A DNA stretch of 64,000 bases from Actinomycetota bacterium (GTDB taxonomy: Bacteria > Actinomycetota > Thermoleophilia > BMS3ABIN01). Numbering within the stretch: position 1 is the first letter of the stretch; every line of letters starts with the position of its first letter. The stretch spans positions 62,001 to 126,000 of the forward strand of contig JAMCPM010000008.1 of assembly GCA_023382335.1 (NCBI GenBank), given 5' to 3'. The notes beneath the pieces were generated by a model. It saw only the letters and a list, made by a program, of their open reading frames with translations, ran no database searches and was not told the origin of the DNA. The position numbers and the translations under genes were made by a program. Of the stretch, positions 8,718 to 18,172 are shown one piece after another.

Positions 8718-9642
8718 TGTATGGGTTCAAAAAACTCTTGCGGATAAAAGCGGGCATGCGATTGATGTAAAGATCCGCCAGCGGTGCCAGCGGCCTGAGT
8801 ATTCCTTTTTTGAAGATGGTCAGGCCGAAGTAGCCCTTGACCGGGAGCGGCTCGAAGGATCGGGCCCCGCCCTCATCGCAAAAATGCTGCCGGACCTCGG
8901 CATAGGAGAGCAGATGATAACGGCCCCAGACAGGATGGATATTCAAGCCGGTGCGATCGCCGATGGCCGCCCTCAACCTGGTGCCGATGCCATCGCCGCT
9001 GTACTCGTCTTTGACTATGTGCTGGGGATCGACCGGGAAGCGCTTGTTCGGGCATGCGACCAGGATGCGTCCGCCGGGCCGCGTCACCCTAAGCAGTTCC
9101 GCCGCGTAGGCCCGCCGGGCTTCGCGGTAATCGTCGGCCAGCGTCGCCTCTCCGTTGATGGTGCCGACATGCTCGATGACCCCGAGAGAGATGACAGCGT
9201 CAAAAAACCCGTCAGGGAAAGGAAGATGCCCCGCGTCACAACAGAAGAACCGCTCGGGATCGTTGCCGAAGCGCCGCCAGTATTCCGAAAGGCATGGCAG
9301 ATCGATGCCGTAGGCGTCCTGCCCCTGCTCCAGCAGCCTCGAAACCGTCCGCCCGATGCCGCAGCCGGCATCCAGGTATCTTCCCTCCGGTTCCCCGAGA
9401 AGGTACGGGATGATGAATTCCTCATCCATGCGCACCGCTCCCGGAGATGACTGCATCTCGGCGTGCTCGTCGGTGGTGGATGCTGTCTCAAAGCAGCTCC
9501 TGTCCAGGGCGAATTCGAGGTATCCCTGCCCGTTGGGCTCAAACGACAGTCCACAGTTGCGGCACGACAATCCGGCGCCGTCCGGTTCAAGGCCGCCGCG
9601 GCAGACCGGACATACCAGAATTTGGGTTTTATGTTTTTTCAT
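8695..9642 (-). CDS. Zinc-ribbon class I SAM-dependent methyltransferase
   Basis: The 315-residue protein starts with a four-cysteine ribbon (Cys11, Cys14, Cys27, Cys30; CPVC...CRNC), as in Trm112-like N-termini of methyltransferases. A Rossmann methyltransferase domain follows, with motif I DAGCGIGRTVSRLL around residues 95-108 and VISLGVIEHVG near 170. The C-terminal 60 residues contain hydrophobic helices. Its place among glycosyltransferases suggests O-methylation of a glycan residue or lipid carrier. The promoter must lie in the AT-rich interval 9643-9757 shared with the divergent methyltransferase. Confidence 0.82.
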   Translation of the reverse strand: MKKHKTQILVCPVCRGGLEPDGAGLSCRNCGLSFEPNGQGYLEFALDRSCFETASTTDEHAEMQSSPGAVRMDEEFIIPYLLGEPEGRYLDAGCGIGRTVSRLLEQGQDAYGIDLPCLSEYWRRFGNDPERFFCCDAGHLPFPDGFFDAVISLGVIEHVGTINGEATLADDYREARRAYAAELLRVTRPGGRILVACPNKRFPVDPQHIVKDEYSGDGIGTRLRAAIGDRTGLNIHPVWGRYHLLSYAEVRQHFCDEGGARSFEPLPVKGYFGLTIFKKGILRPLAPLADLYINRMPAFIRKSFLNPYMLAEIRK

Positions 9643-9757
9643 CTTCTTTTCCGCTCAAACAATATATATTTACGGCTGACATAATGTTACCATTTATGCA
9701 TATGGCGATTAGCAAAGTCATAAATACCTGGCTCGCCAAGCTCGGGGAAAAGGGTTC

Positions 9758-10393
9758 GTGCCAAAAAGCAGACTGAACATGTTTTACGGCGACCAGGAGC
9801 AGCTGCGCCGCTACCATCAGGGTTACCTCTCCCGGTTGATACCAACGCGCCCCGAACTGCCCGTGCTCGATCTGGGTTGCGGATTCGGCGCGTTCATGGA
9901 GCTTGTCCGGCAGCAGGGCCTCGATGTGGTCGGCGTCGATTGCGTCGATGATGCGGTCGATAGTTGCCGCTCGATGGGCTTTGAGGTCTTCAAGGAAGAC
10001 GTTCATCATTTCCTCGAGGATAAACAGGGCGCCTACGGCGCCGTTTTCTGCAGTCACCTGATCGAGCATTTCGAATATGGCGAGGCCTGCCGGCTGTTGA
10101 AGATGATAGCCGAATCGCTCGCTCCCGGAGGGCGCACCGTGGTGATAACTCCAAACCCGGCATCTCTTGAAGTCGCTGAATATTTCTGGCTCGACCCTAC
10201 CCACGTCCGCCCCTATCCCCTGCAATTGCTTTCGAGCATGGTCGAAGACGCCGGCCTTACCGTTGTCGAAAGCGGACAGCAATCGCCATCGGGACAGCCG
10301 CGGCGGAACATTCCCAGACGGCTGCTGCTGAAACTGGTCCTCGGCCGCCATTACGGCACGCTCGATTCTTTCGTCGTTGCCGCAAAAAGCTGA
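9758..10393 (+). CDS. Class I SAM-dependent methyltransferase
   Basis: The 211-residue protein has motif I VLDLGCGFGAFMELV (36-50) and the motif IV region AVFCSHLIEHFEYGEACRLL. The GTG start at 9758 is chosen because GGGGAAAAGG lies 4-13 bases upstream. An ATG seven codons further in has no better ribosome site. The stop abuts the ATG of the GT4 gene at 10394, so the two are cotranscribed. It is probably a sugar or lipid methylase of the same glycan pathway. Confidence 0.83.
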   Translation: MPKSRLNMFYGDQEQLRRYHQGYLSRLIPTRPELPVLDLGCGFGAFMELVRQQGLDVVGVDCVDDAVDSCRSMGFEVFKEDVHHFLEDKQGAYGAVFCSHLIEHFEYGEACRLLKMIAESLAPGGRTVVITPNPASLEVAEYFWLDPTHVRPYPLQLLSSMVEDAGLTVVESGQQSPSGQPRRNIPRRLLLKLVLGRHYGTLDSFVVAAKS

Positions 10394-11500
10394 ATGAGAG
10401 TCGGTTTCGACGCCCGAGTCATCGGCTGGCCCGGCCTGGGGACGTACTCACGAAGCCTGCTAAACAATTTTTCCGGCTCCCGGGATATAAACATGGTCTG
10501 TTTTTACAACGATGAGACCCGGGACATGATCCCCAAGGCCGCAAACATCACCCTGGCGCCGCTGAATCAGGACATCTTCTCAAAACGCAACCTGAAAAAA
10601 GTCGGCGAGGTCGTCAACGAAGCCGGCTGCGAGATCTTCCATACACCCCATGTGGTCGCGCCCGAGGGCCTTGAGTGCCCGCTGCTCGTGACCGCGCACG
10701 ATCTGATCCCGCTGCTGTTCCCAAAGACGGTCCCCCTGCGCTACCGGCGCACCAGCCGCATCCTCCTGGATAATGCGATACGCCGCGCCGACCACCTGAT
10801 AACGGCTTCGAGCGCCTCCCGCGATTACATCAAGCAGTATTACGGCCTTGCCGACGGCGGCATCTCGCTGATCCCCGACGGCGTCGACGGCGGCTTTTAT
10901 TACCGCCGCGGCAGGGAAGAGATCGACGCGGTTCTAAACAAGTACCGCATCAGCTCTCCACACATCCTCTGGCTGGGATCCTGCATGCCGCACAAGAACG
11001 TCGAGGCCCTGGTCGAAGCCTTCGCCATGCTTCCCGCGGAGTTCTCGGACTACCAGCTGACGCTGGCGGGCAAACAGGCCGGACGTCACTGGCAGAAGAT
11101 CGATGGGAAAATCACTGATGCGGGCCTCGCGGATAGAGTCAACCTTCCCGGTTTCATCGATGACGCCGATCTGCCGGCGCTGTTTTCCTCCGCCGGCCTC
11201 TTCTGCTTCCCTTCCCTTTACGAGGGCTTCGGATTACCACCGCTGGAAGCGATGGCCTGCGGCACGCCCGTGCTTAGCAGCAACCTGACCTCACTGCCTG
11301 AAGTCGTGGGGGACGCCGGCATCCTTACCGATCCTACAGCGGAGTCGATCCGCGCCGGCATCATCAGGATATTGAGCGATGCGGAATTGCGGCAAGACCT
11401 CGCGAAAAAGGGGCTCGAGCGCTCGCGCGCCTATACCTGGGAAAAAACGGCTGCCCTGACTCTCGAGGTTTACGAAGAATTACTAAGGAGTGGCGGGTGA
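10394..11500 (+). CDS. GT4-family glycosyltransferase (mannosyltransferase-like)
   Basis: The 368-residue GT-B enzyme opens with VGFDARVIGWPGLGTYSRSL, typical of GT4 mannosyl/glucosyltransferases. ILWLGSCMPHKNVEALVEAF follows near residue 195, then the donor motif FPSLYEGFGLPPLEAMACG near 275-295. It is directly adjacent to the upstream methyltransferase gene. Its last 18 bases overlap the 3' end of the convergent Fn3 protein gene. It is similar in arrangement to the GT4 protein at 18.2 kb. Confidence 0.9.
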   Translation: MRVGFDARVIGWPGLGTYSRSLLNNFSGSRDINMVCFYNDETRDMIPKAANITLAPLNQDIFSKRNLKKVGEVVNEAGCEIFHTPHVVAPEGLECPLLVTAHDLIPLLFPKTVPLRYRRTSRILLDNAIRRADHLITASSASRDYIKQYYGLADGGISLIPDGVDGGFYYRRGREEIDAVLNKYRISSPHILWLGSCMPHKNVEALVEAFAMLPAEFSDYQLTLAGKQAGRHWQKIDGKITDAGLADRVNLPGFIDDADLPALFSSAGLFCFPSLYEGFGLPPLEAMACGTPVLSSNLTSLPEVVGDAGILTDPTAESIRAGIIRILSDAELRQDLAKKGLERSRAYTWEKTAALTLEVYEELLRSGG

Positions 11501-13192
11501 CGGATAGTAGAACACCACGCCGTCATCGCTGGTGGCGGCACTGTAGACCTTGGTGTTGAACCGGACCACACCGGTAGGCACGCGGTAGACAAGATCGAGC
11601 CGCGAAGTCGTCCCCGCGCCCAGAGCCCCGATCGCGACGGGCAGACGGGTCATCTCGGTTACTCCATGCGAGGAATCAGCGGCAACGATATTTATCGACC
11701 GCGCTTCAGCGGGCCCCTGATTACCGACAGAGAAACTTACCGTGAGCAGCTGATTGACATAATCGGAGTAACTGGACCAGTGAGCAACGTCTTGCGTCAG
11801 CGACAGATTGAATGGGGGGCCTGACGCGCCCGTGGCCGCGTAACCGCTGCTGACCGACAGTCTGCCGCTTCCATCCTTGCTCTTAAGCCTGAATGTATAT
11901 GTTGTCGCGGGATCGAGCTGGCCGGCCACCAGGGAATGATTCCTGGTGAGAGTGTTGTCCCGCGCGACTTCGTGCCAGGAGGTTGCGTCGTCCGGATTGG
12001 CGCTGACCTCGACAACTGAGTCCGCATCGGTGCTGCTGATCCAGGAAGCGCGAACGCTGCTGCCGGTAAGCTCCTGGACGCTCACGGCAGAGATGACGGC
12101 GCCGTTGTCGGGAACGTTCGTGGAGAGATCGATGCGATAGCTGTCGCTCCAGCTCGTGCCCGAGGTCAACAGCTTGTACCGGTTGCCGAGTGGAGGATTG
12201 CCGCCCCAGGACGCCATCCAGTTGATCACGTGAGCGTTAGCGTACTGCGACGTCAGTGTGCATTCCTCCTGGACCGGGTTCGCTGCCGAGCCCCAGGCGT
12301 TCACACCCAGTTGGTAGGAGCCCAGCCCGGCAAAGCCGAGACCGCCCGTATCCGGCGCCATGACCACGGTGGGAGCCTGCTGCGATCCGGTGAGCGCATA
12401 CCAGTCGGGGACGAACCGGTTGAGAGAATCCCAGCAATTGCAGGTCTGCGAGGAGATGCCGCTGGACCCAAGCAGATATTTTGGCTGGCCCGGCTGCAGC
12501 CAGTCGCGTCCGTATTTCACAAACTGGTCCCACCCGACGTCGTAGCTCCAGCCGTTGCGAAGAGCAGGTTCGGCGAAATAACCGGTGCTGAGGATGGTCC
12601 AGTTGATATCGAGGTGGATCGCCCCGCCGGGTTCGACGGTCCACTTTTTCGTCAGCTTGTACCAGTCTTTGCCGGTGCTCTGGTTGTGAATCCGGTAATC
12701 GAAGGTGATGACGGCATTGCCGTTTTGATCGATTGCCGCAGTATGCGAGTCAAGGACCCCGCTGAGATTATTATCTCCCAGCAGGTCATTGAAATTGTTG
12801 GTCTGATTGGCGCCCGGGTAGGTCCCGGTCGCATAGAGGGTGGTCGCGCCGAGCCCGCCGATTCCCGTCCAGACTGCAGTCGAATGCCCGTCACCCCACC
12901 CGTTGGCGCTGTGATACGAAACCAGATTGCGGGCGAAGGTGGGATCCATGGGCTTGTAATAAAGCTCGTAGATGTTGCCGCCGCTCTGGTTGTAATTCTC
13001 GGAAGCGAGGGTCTTGTAGTGCCAGACTGCCTTGATGGTTTGGGATTCAACCGTTATTTGACCGGTAGACTGATCCTCGGTCAAATAAACTGAATTGGCG
13101 TCGGCCGACGCGCTCTCGACCCTGCCGATCCCGGTTGACCACAATGCGGCAAACGCCGCAAGTGTCACTAGCATTATGAAATACCTTCGCAC
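11483..13192 (-). CDS. Secreted fibronectin type III domain protein under a c-di-GMP riboswitch
   Basis: The 569-residue protein has an N-terminal signal peptide (MRRYFIMLVTLAAFAALWSTG, cleavage expected before about residue 30). A large beta-rich region of no recognised family covers about 30-360. A fibronectin III-like domain follows (about 365-455, with ATTYTFRLKSKDGSGRLSVSS), then a beta-sandwich tail. No membrane anchor or sorting signal is seen, so it is probably released or bound to the matrix. The start is GTG at 13192 with AAGGAG seven bases upstream. The leader contains a cyclic-di-GMP-I aptamer, so expression should follow the sessile/motile switch. This fits a biofilm matrix or glycan-binding protein, but no enzyme function is claimed. 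Confidence 0.8.
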   Translation of the reverse strand: MRRYFIMLVTLAAFAALWSTGIGRVESASADANSVYLTEDQSTGQITVESQTIKAVWHYKTLASENYNQSGGNIYELYYKPMDPTFARNLVSYHSANGWGDGHSTAVWTGIGGLGATTLYATGTYPGANQTNNFNDLLGDNNLSGVLDSHTAAIDQNGNAVITFDYRIHNQSTGKDWYKLTKKWTVEPGGAIHLDINWTILSTGYFAEPALRNGWSYDVGWDQFVKYGRDWLQPGQPKYLLGSSGISSQTCNCWDSLNRFVPDWYALTGSQQAPTVVMAPDTGGLGFAGLGSYQLGVNAWGSAANPVQEECTLTSQYANAHVINWMASWGGNPPLGNRYKLLTSGTSWSDSYRIDLSTNVPDNGAVISAVSVQELTGSSVRASWISSTDADSVVEVSANPDDATSWHEVARDNTLTRNHSLVAGQLDPATTYTFRLKSKDGSGRLSVSSGYAATGASGPPFNLSLTQDVAHWSSYSDYVNQLLTVSFSVGNQGPAEARSINIVAADSSHGVTEMTRLPVAIGALGAGTTSRLDLVYRVPTGVVRFNTKVYSAATSDDGVVFYYPSPATP

Positions 13193-13290
13193 TTTATGCT
13201 CCTTAGGCAGCCAGGCCGTCTCATCGGAGACCCTTGGCTTTGCGTCCCTGCCTCACGACAGGTTTGCCTTTGTCCGGGGCTAAGTGCGAA
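13186..13290 (-). promoter_or_regulatory. Expression platform: start-codon-sequestering helix around the riboswitch
   Basis: The nine bases TTCGCACTT (plus-strand 13282-13290), just 5' of the aptamer, are perfectly complementary to AAGTGCGAA (13186-13194), which contains the GTG start codon. A competing pairing is possible between CTTAG on the 5' side and CTAAG at the start of the Shine-Dalgarno. The two helices share bases, which gives a plausible ON/OFF switch. Confidence 0.6.
13202..13280 (-). promoter_or_regulatory. Cyclic di-GMP-I (GEMM-I) riboswitch aptamer
   Basis: Read on the minus strand the leader contains, in order, AAAGGCAAACC, a CCTG/CAGG helix, the invariant GGGACGCAAAGCC, a GTCTC-CGAT-GAGAC hairpin, and GGCCTGGCTGCC closing the outer stem. 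This is the full conserved core of the GEMM-I class, which binds c-di-GMP. The aptamer ends about 10 bases before the GTG of the secreted Fn3 protein, with the Shine-Dalgarno sequence directly after its closing stem. No terminator separates them, so control is probably at translation. Confidence 0.93.
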
Positions 13291-13411
13291 CGGGATTAGG
13301 TGAGCTCTGCCTCCCCTTTGGGCACACTGTGATTCTCGTGTGCACCTGCCTCAAACCTTCTTATATTAGGTTCGGCAATCGGGGCTTATCGTTTAATTAT
13401 CCGGGGGGTAT

Positions 13412-14419
13412 TCAGTCTTTGACCGCCGAAACCGTCAATGTGCCTCCGCGGCCTGCTTTTTGGGCGATTTCGGCCAGGAGAAACGAGGGTAATGCCAGCG
13501 CTGCGATTCCGGCTGCCGTACCGAGTCTTTTTACCAACTTTGAGGCCGCAGGCCCAGTCTCGTTTCCGCCTTTTATCAGGCTGAAGACCGAGCCGGGCCT
13601 GAAACCGGCGGCGGCCATTACCGTCTGAAGCGTGCCGATGGGATTGTCTTCAAGCGAAGAAGTGGAAGTCGAAATCACACGGAAACCGGCCTGCTCGATC
13701 AGTCTTCCCAGTGAATCGGGAGAGAAATGATAAAGGTGACGGGGAACATCCAGATGGAACCACTTGGCGCGGCCCAGGCTGAAATCCCAACTGGCGCCAT
13801 TCGGGACCCTGATTATCAGCAGCCCACCGTCCCTCAACTTGCCACGCACATTTTTCAGGGTTTCATCAGGATGATAGAAGTGCTCGAGCGTGTGCCACAT
13901 GGTCACGACGTCGAAGTAGCCATCCGGCAGGTCGGCGTCCTCGAACCGGCCGCCAACGATCTTCATTCCCGATCTGTCCTGGGCGTAGGACAGGCTCCGC
14001 TGCGAAGGTTCGATCCCCCATGCCTCCCATCCGTGACGCGCAGCGACCTGCAGGAACTTGCCCTTGCCGCAACCGACATCAAGGATCTTTCCACCTGGCA
14101 TCCTTCGCGTCACCTGGCGAAGCCGGAGTTCGTGGAGCCCCTTCATGACCGGGTTGATGAGCGAGCGCTTGACCAGATTCTCGCCCTGCTCGTAAAAGCC
14201 GCTCTCGTAAAATGCGCCGATGGCGTCCGCGGTAGGCCGGGGACTGGTCATCATCAGCCCGCAACCGTTGCAGCGGACGACCGTGAACGGCGTGCTGACA
14301 ATTTGATCCATGCTCTCGGCTGTCAGCACCGGTGAGAAGTCCTGCCGGCCGCATACGGGGCATACGGCTGTCTCGGTTTCTATCGCGGGAACGGAGTTCG
14401 TCATCGGGGCGTCATGCAA
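13412..14419 (-). CDS. Zinc-ribbon SAM-dependent methyltransferase with C-terminal membrane helix
   Basis: The 335-residue protein has two cysteine pairs (Cys20/Cys23 and Cys50/Cys53) in an N-terminal zinc-ribbon-like region. The Methyltransf_23-type domain has motif I ILDVGCGKGKFLQVA near 113-127 and MWHTLEHFYHPDETL near 185-199. A hydrophobic segment (AAGIAALALPSFLLAEI) near the C-terminus suggests membrane attachment. This combination is common in O-antigen and capsule loci. It lies 9 bases downstream of the glycosyltransferase at 14429-15547 in the same orientation, so it is likely the last gene of that operon. Confidence 0.82.
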   Translation of the reverse strand: MHDAPMTNSVPAIETETAVCPVCGRQDFSPVLTAESMDQIVSTPFTVVRCNGCGLMMTSPRPTADAIGAFYESGFYEQGENLVKRSLINPVMKGLHELRLRQVTRRMPGGKILDVGCGKGKFLQVAARHGWEAWGIEPSQRSLSYAQDRSGMKIVGGRFEDADLPDGYFDVVTMWHTLEHFYHPDETLKNVRGKLRDGGLLIIRVPNGASWDFSLGRAKWFHLDVPRHLYHFSPDSLGRLIEQAGFRVISTSTSSLEDNPIGTLQTVMAAAGFRPGSVFSLIKGGNETGPAASKLVKRLGTAAGIAALALPSFLLAEIAQKAGRGGTLTVSAVKD

Positions 14420-14428
14420 TCGATTTGC

Positions 14429-15547
14429 TTACCGGTTCTTACGGCGGCGTGAGACAAGGCTGCGGCAAAGGGCCTCATACCGGTCCGTGATCGCGTTCCA
14501 GTCGTACTTTTCACGTGCGCGTTGCCTGGCCCTGCCACGATAACTCGCAACCAGGTCCGGGTCGTCCACCAGCATCTGCAGTTTTGCCTGCAGGTCCCGG
14601 GCTCCGTCAGCAGCCCTGAAACTGATGCCGGCGTTGCCGATGGTTTCCAGATTGGGGGAATGATCGCTGACGACGACGCAGTTGCCGGCAGCGAGCGCCT
14701 CGACGATCACCGGATGGGTGCCGCCGACCACGGTCGGCACGGCGGCAAGGTAAGCGTTGTGGCTCAGCTGACGGTAGCCTTCACCGAATATGTAACCGGT
14801 AAAAATGACATTGGGCCCCGCGGCTGTCCTTAGCTTCTCGATGTATTCGTCTGCGTACGAGGCGTCACCGACGATGACGAGTTTCTTGCCGGTTTTGACG
14901 CCGTTGTAGGCCTCGACGAGCACGTGCGCGCGATTTTCAGGCACGAGCCGTCCCACAAAGAGGATGTATTCCCGCGTTTGGAGGCTGAACCTGTCCAGCC
15001 ACTCGCTCCCCGGAACCTCCGCCATCTCGGCGCCATAAGGGATGAAGACGCTCTCGGCCCTGAACCGGTCCCGGTAATATTGCTGGATCACCTTGGAATC
15101 GGCGATGACTTCGTTGGCGGCAAGCGGCGCCAGCCTTTCGGCAAACCTCAGATATGCCTTGGCGACCGGGCTCCACTTCGCCCTCCGGGAATCCATGCCG
15201 TCGACGTTTATCGCTGTGGGAATTCCCGCCAGGCGCGGCAGAAACGAAAAGGGGCTGTTGCCGGCGATGAAATATAGCGCGACGTCGCATCTGTTCTTGG
15301 CCAGCATGTGAAAAGTGCTCAGGCAGGTATGGGCAAAGGTGTCCAGATGCTTGTTGGTGATCGTGGGCAGCTTAACCAGCTTGACGCCCAGATAAGTGTC
15401 GTCTTCATATTTGATCATGTGGGTGCGGCAATACACCACGACCTCGTGGCCGCGCTCGACGAGCCGTTTGCTCAGCTCCTCGACGGCGGTCTCGAAGCCG
15501 CTGTAGCCGCCCGGTATTCCCCGTGTTCCCAGCATCGCTATTTTCAT
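14429..15547 (-). CDS. DUF1972 / GT4 glycosyltransferase
   Basis: The 372-residue protein opens with MKIAMLGTRGIPGGYSGFET, the hallmark of DUF1972 glycosyltransferases (often annotated as rhamnosyltransferases), followed by a GT1-type C-terminal domain (ILFVGRLVPENRAHVLVEAY, then GGTHPVIVEALAAGNCVVV). It would extend a polyprenyl-linked glycan in the cytoplasm. The gene start overlaps the stop of the upstream GT4 gene by 4 bases, so the pair is translationally coupled. Confidence 0.88.
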   Translation of the reverse strand: MKIAMLGTRGIPGGYSGFETAVEELSKRLVERGHEVVVYCRTHMIKYEDDTYLGVKLVKLPTITNKHLDTFAHTCLSTFHMLAKNRCDVALYFIAGNSPFSFLPRLAGIPTAINVDGMDSRRAKWSPVAKAYLRFAERLAPLAANEVIADSKVIQQYYRDRFRAESVFIPYGAEMAEVPGSEWLDRFSLQTREYILFVGRLVPENRAHVLVEAYNGVKTGKKLVIVGDASYADEYIEKLRTAAGPNVIFTGYIFGEGYRQLSHNAYLAAVPTVVGGTHPVIVEALAAGNCVVVSDHSPNLETIGNAGISFRAADGARDLQAKLQMLVDDPDLVASYRGRARQRAREKYDWNAITDRYEALCRSLVSRRRKNR

Positions 15548-16692
15548 TGGTTGCTCACGTTGATGACTTCCTCAAACAGATCGGCGACCGATGCCGCCAT
15601 CTTCTCCTCGGAGTAATCCGCCAGCGCCACTTCTTTGCCGCGCCTGGCGATGCCCAGCCTCTTCTCGTCATTTTTGGCCAGATCCGTGATAGCAGCCGCC
15701 ATCTTGTCGCTGTTTCCGGAGGGCACCAGCACGCCGGTCACCCCGTCCTCAAGGATTTCAACAGCGCCGCCGCCGTCGGTGGAAATGACCGCCCGGCCCG
15801 CGGCCATGGCCTCGAGTATGACGATGCCCAGCGGCTCCGGCCGCGTCGAGGGCATAACGAAGATGTTGCACTTTTCCAGATAGGGCTGCACCTGCTCCTG
15901 GAATCCTTCGAAATGCACCCGGCCGCCGATTCCCTGCTCATCGGCCAGCGCCATCAATTCCATGCGGAAGGCATGCCGGTCGCCGTAAACGTCTCCGACC
16001 ACATATGCCTCGAGTTCCAGGCCTTCCCCGGCCGCCTTGGCCAGGGCCCGTATCAGATAATCCTGGCCCTTGTATGGGGCCAGCCGGCCGACCGTGGTCA
16101 CGACCAGCGGCGGGATGGGCGCTTCCGGCGCCGTGTCTTGAAAATCCTGTACGGGGATGCCGTCGTAAATGACCACACCCTTGCGCTTGATGCCTTCTGA
16201 AGAAAAATGGTCCCGGACCGCCACAGTGATAAATATTATCCTGGTCGAAAAGAGGTCGACGAACGGTTCGTAGAATCGCAGATATCGCTTGAACTCGGTT
16301 AGTATATCGCGGAAGTGCCAGACATGTGGCACCCGGCACAGCCTGGCGGCCAGCGCTCCGCCGACGGTAACGCCGGTATTGGTATGAACAAGCCCGATTT
16401 TTTCGCGGCGGATCAATCTGGCGAGGCGCAAGACGGACACGGGCGCGCGCAGGACCATGCCGACCATGCCCCTCAGCGACATCATCTCACGGCGGAAGAC
16501 AACAGTATCGAGCAGATGCACGCGTGCGCCTGCCGAAGCGAGCATGCCGACCAGGGCGCCGTCTTCAGGAACCGCCACATGCACGGTCGTGCCCCGGCCC
16601 ACCAGTTCCCGGGCGATCGCCACCAGGCACCTGTCGGCGCCGTAGAGTCCGGCAGAGGAATGTACTAACAGGACTTTACTCTTCGCCATCAT
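15544..16692 (-). CDS. GT4-family glycosyltransferase
   Basis: The 382-residue GT-B enzyme has an N-terminal domain opening KVLLVHSSAGLYGADRCLV, VTTVGRLAPYKGQDYLIRAL near 205-225, and the donor block MPSTRPEPLGIVILEAMAAG near 290-310. It belongs to the family that also contains N-acetylglucosaminyl and galactosyl transferases of capsule operons. The single-base stop/start overlap with the upstream O-antigen-ligase-like gene at 16692 and the 4-base overlap with the downstream gene place it centrally in one operon. Confidence 0.88.
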   Translation of the reverse strand: MMAKSKVLLVHSSAGLYGADRCLVAIARELVGRGTTVHVAVPEDGALVGMLASAGARVHLLDTVVFRREMMSLRGMVGMVLRAPVSVLRLARLIRREKIGLVHTNTGVTVGGALAARLCRVPHVWHFRDILTEFKRYLRFYEPFVDLFSTRIIFITVAVRDHFSSEGIKRKGVVIYDGIPVQDFQDTAPEAPIPPLVVTTVGRLAPYKGQDYLIRALAKAAGEGLELEAYVVGDVYGDRHAFRMELMALADEQGIGGRVHFEGFQEQVQPYLEKCNIFVMPSTRPEPLGIVILEAMAAGRAVISTDGGGAVEILEDGVTGVLVPSGNSDKMAAAITDLAKNDEKRLGIARRGKEVALADYSEEKMAASVADLFEEVINVSNQ

Positions 16693-18116
16693 CAGGCTGC
16701 GCCGGCAGCCTTCTGATGAGAAGCCTCGGACGAGGCGACGCTGGCTACCGCGACCGCGAGGCCGGCGAATATCCAGGGGAATCCCAGCCAGAGGAAAGAA
16801 GACGCCTGCGATGAGACCATCAGGGCGACATTGCTGGCAAAGAAGCCCGCAAGCACCGCCCGGTAAAACGGATCCTTTGTCTTTCTGGCAGCCTTGGCCA
16901 CGATGACCACCACCCCTATCTGGAACCAGGCAAGGATGGCGACACCGACCAGGCCGGTATCGTGGAGCGACTGGATGACTGAGCTATACAGCCATCGCGC
17001 ATCGATCGACGAGTACACGTCCGGGGACGTCATCGAAAGCGTGCCTTCGCCCAACAGGTAGGCGTTCTTCCACCTCTCGATAGCCAGCTGCTGCGTCGCG
17101 ACCCTGCCCTCTCCCGAGCCCTCGCTGAAGTTCAGCAGGTTATCGAATCGCTGTGACACCTGGTTGGCCTCGAGTGAGTTCGCCAGCGGCAGCGCCAAAA
17201 TAACAAGGGAAGCAAGTATCGCCAGGACCACGCCGGCCGCGCGGGGGTTGAAGATATTTCTCGATGGTTTCTGGAGGAAGACGAGCAGCAGGAGGCCGAT
17301 GGCGAATGCGATCCAGGCGGCCCTGGTAAATGTGAGGATCATGACGAGGAGCATGATGCCGGTTCCCGCCGCCAGTTTCATCGACGAGATACTCTTCTGC
17401 TTGCCGGTGAGCAGGGCCAGGAACATGATCGCCATGGCGGCCGCGAAGGCCCCCAGGAGGTTCGGTTCCTCGAAGCCTCCCTGCAGGCTAAGGACCGACT
17501 CGACGTGGCCGGGCGATATGCCGCCCAGGTCCATGCCGCCCTTGCTGCCCGCAAATGCGACCAGCGCATAGATGGCCTGAGCCACTCCCAGCCCCAGCAT
17601 GACCTTGACCGCGCTCTTCATCTTGCCCGGATGGTCCTGCAGGACGGTCACTGTCATCACATACATGAGAACATAGAGCATCAGCAGCACAGAGCCCTGG
17701 TAGCTGCCTGACTTGTCGAAAGAGAAAAGCGCCGAGGAGAAAAAGTTGATGCCGATATACAGCAGGGCCGGTATCAGCAGCGGCACCTTTTGAAGCTTGA
17801 ATTTGCCCGAGAGCACGGCGGGCAGCCAGCCGATGATGAGGAAGATCAGCATCAACTGGTCGATGCGGATGTTCAGCCCGGTCACGTTGTACTTGAAACC
17901 GCTGACAAGGGTGGCGGCCATCAGCAGCACCCAGGCGCGGTAGCCGCTCAGGTCGAGAAGCAGAACCGCCAGTGTTAAAATCAGCAGCAGCGCGACCAGC
18001 CAGCTGCGGTTGATCAGTTGTATCAATACCCAGCCGCATAACAACCCGAGCGCCAACCGGGTCAGGACCGCGCCCCCGCGCCATCCGGGGAGAGAATCTG
18101 TCTTTTCCATACTCAT
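16692..18116 (-). CDS. O-antigen ligase / polymerase-like membrane protein (1 of 4)
   Basis: The 474-residue protein has about twelve hydrophobic helices and a long external loop near residues 320-385 (QRFDNLLNFSEGSGEGRVATQQLAIERWKN is part of it), typical of the Wzy_C / WaaL family. A Gram-positive cell has no lipid A acceptor, so it is more likely a Wzy-type polymerase or a ligase to another carrier. It is more distant from the other three ligase-like proteins of the window than they are from each other. It heads an operon with the GT4, DUF1972 and methyltransferase genes. Confidence 0.8.
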   Translation of the reverse strand: MSMEKTDSLPGWRGGAVLTRLALGLLCGWVLIQLINRSWLVALLLILTLAVLLLDLSGYRAWVLLMAATLVSGFKYNVTGLNIRIDQLMLIFLIIGWLPAVLSGKFKLQKVPLLIPALLYIGINFFSSALFSFDKSGSYQGSVLLMLYVLMYVMTVTVLQDHPGKMKSAVKVMLGLGVAQAIYALVAFAGSKGGMDLGGISPGHVESVLSLQGGFEEPNLLGAFAAAMAIMFLALLTGKQKSISSMKLAAGTGIMLLVMILTFTRAAWIAFAIGLLLLVFLQKPSRNIFNPRAAGVVLAILASLVILALPLANSLEANQVSQRFDNLLNFSEGSGEGRVATQQLAIERWKNAYLLGEGTLSMTSPDVYSSIDARWLYSSVIQSLHDTGLVGVAILAWFQIGVVVIVAKAARKTKDPFYRAVLAGFFASNVALMVSSQASSFLWLGFPWIFAGLAVAVASVASSEASHQKAAGAA

Positions 18117-18172
18117 GTCAACCGTGCTAAGGTAATATCCTCACTGCCTAGCCCATCTGTGAACTAATAGCC

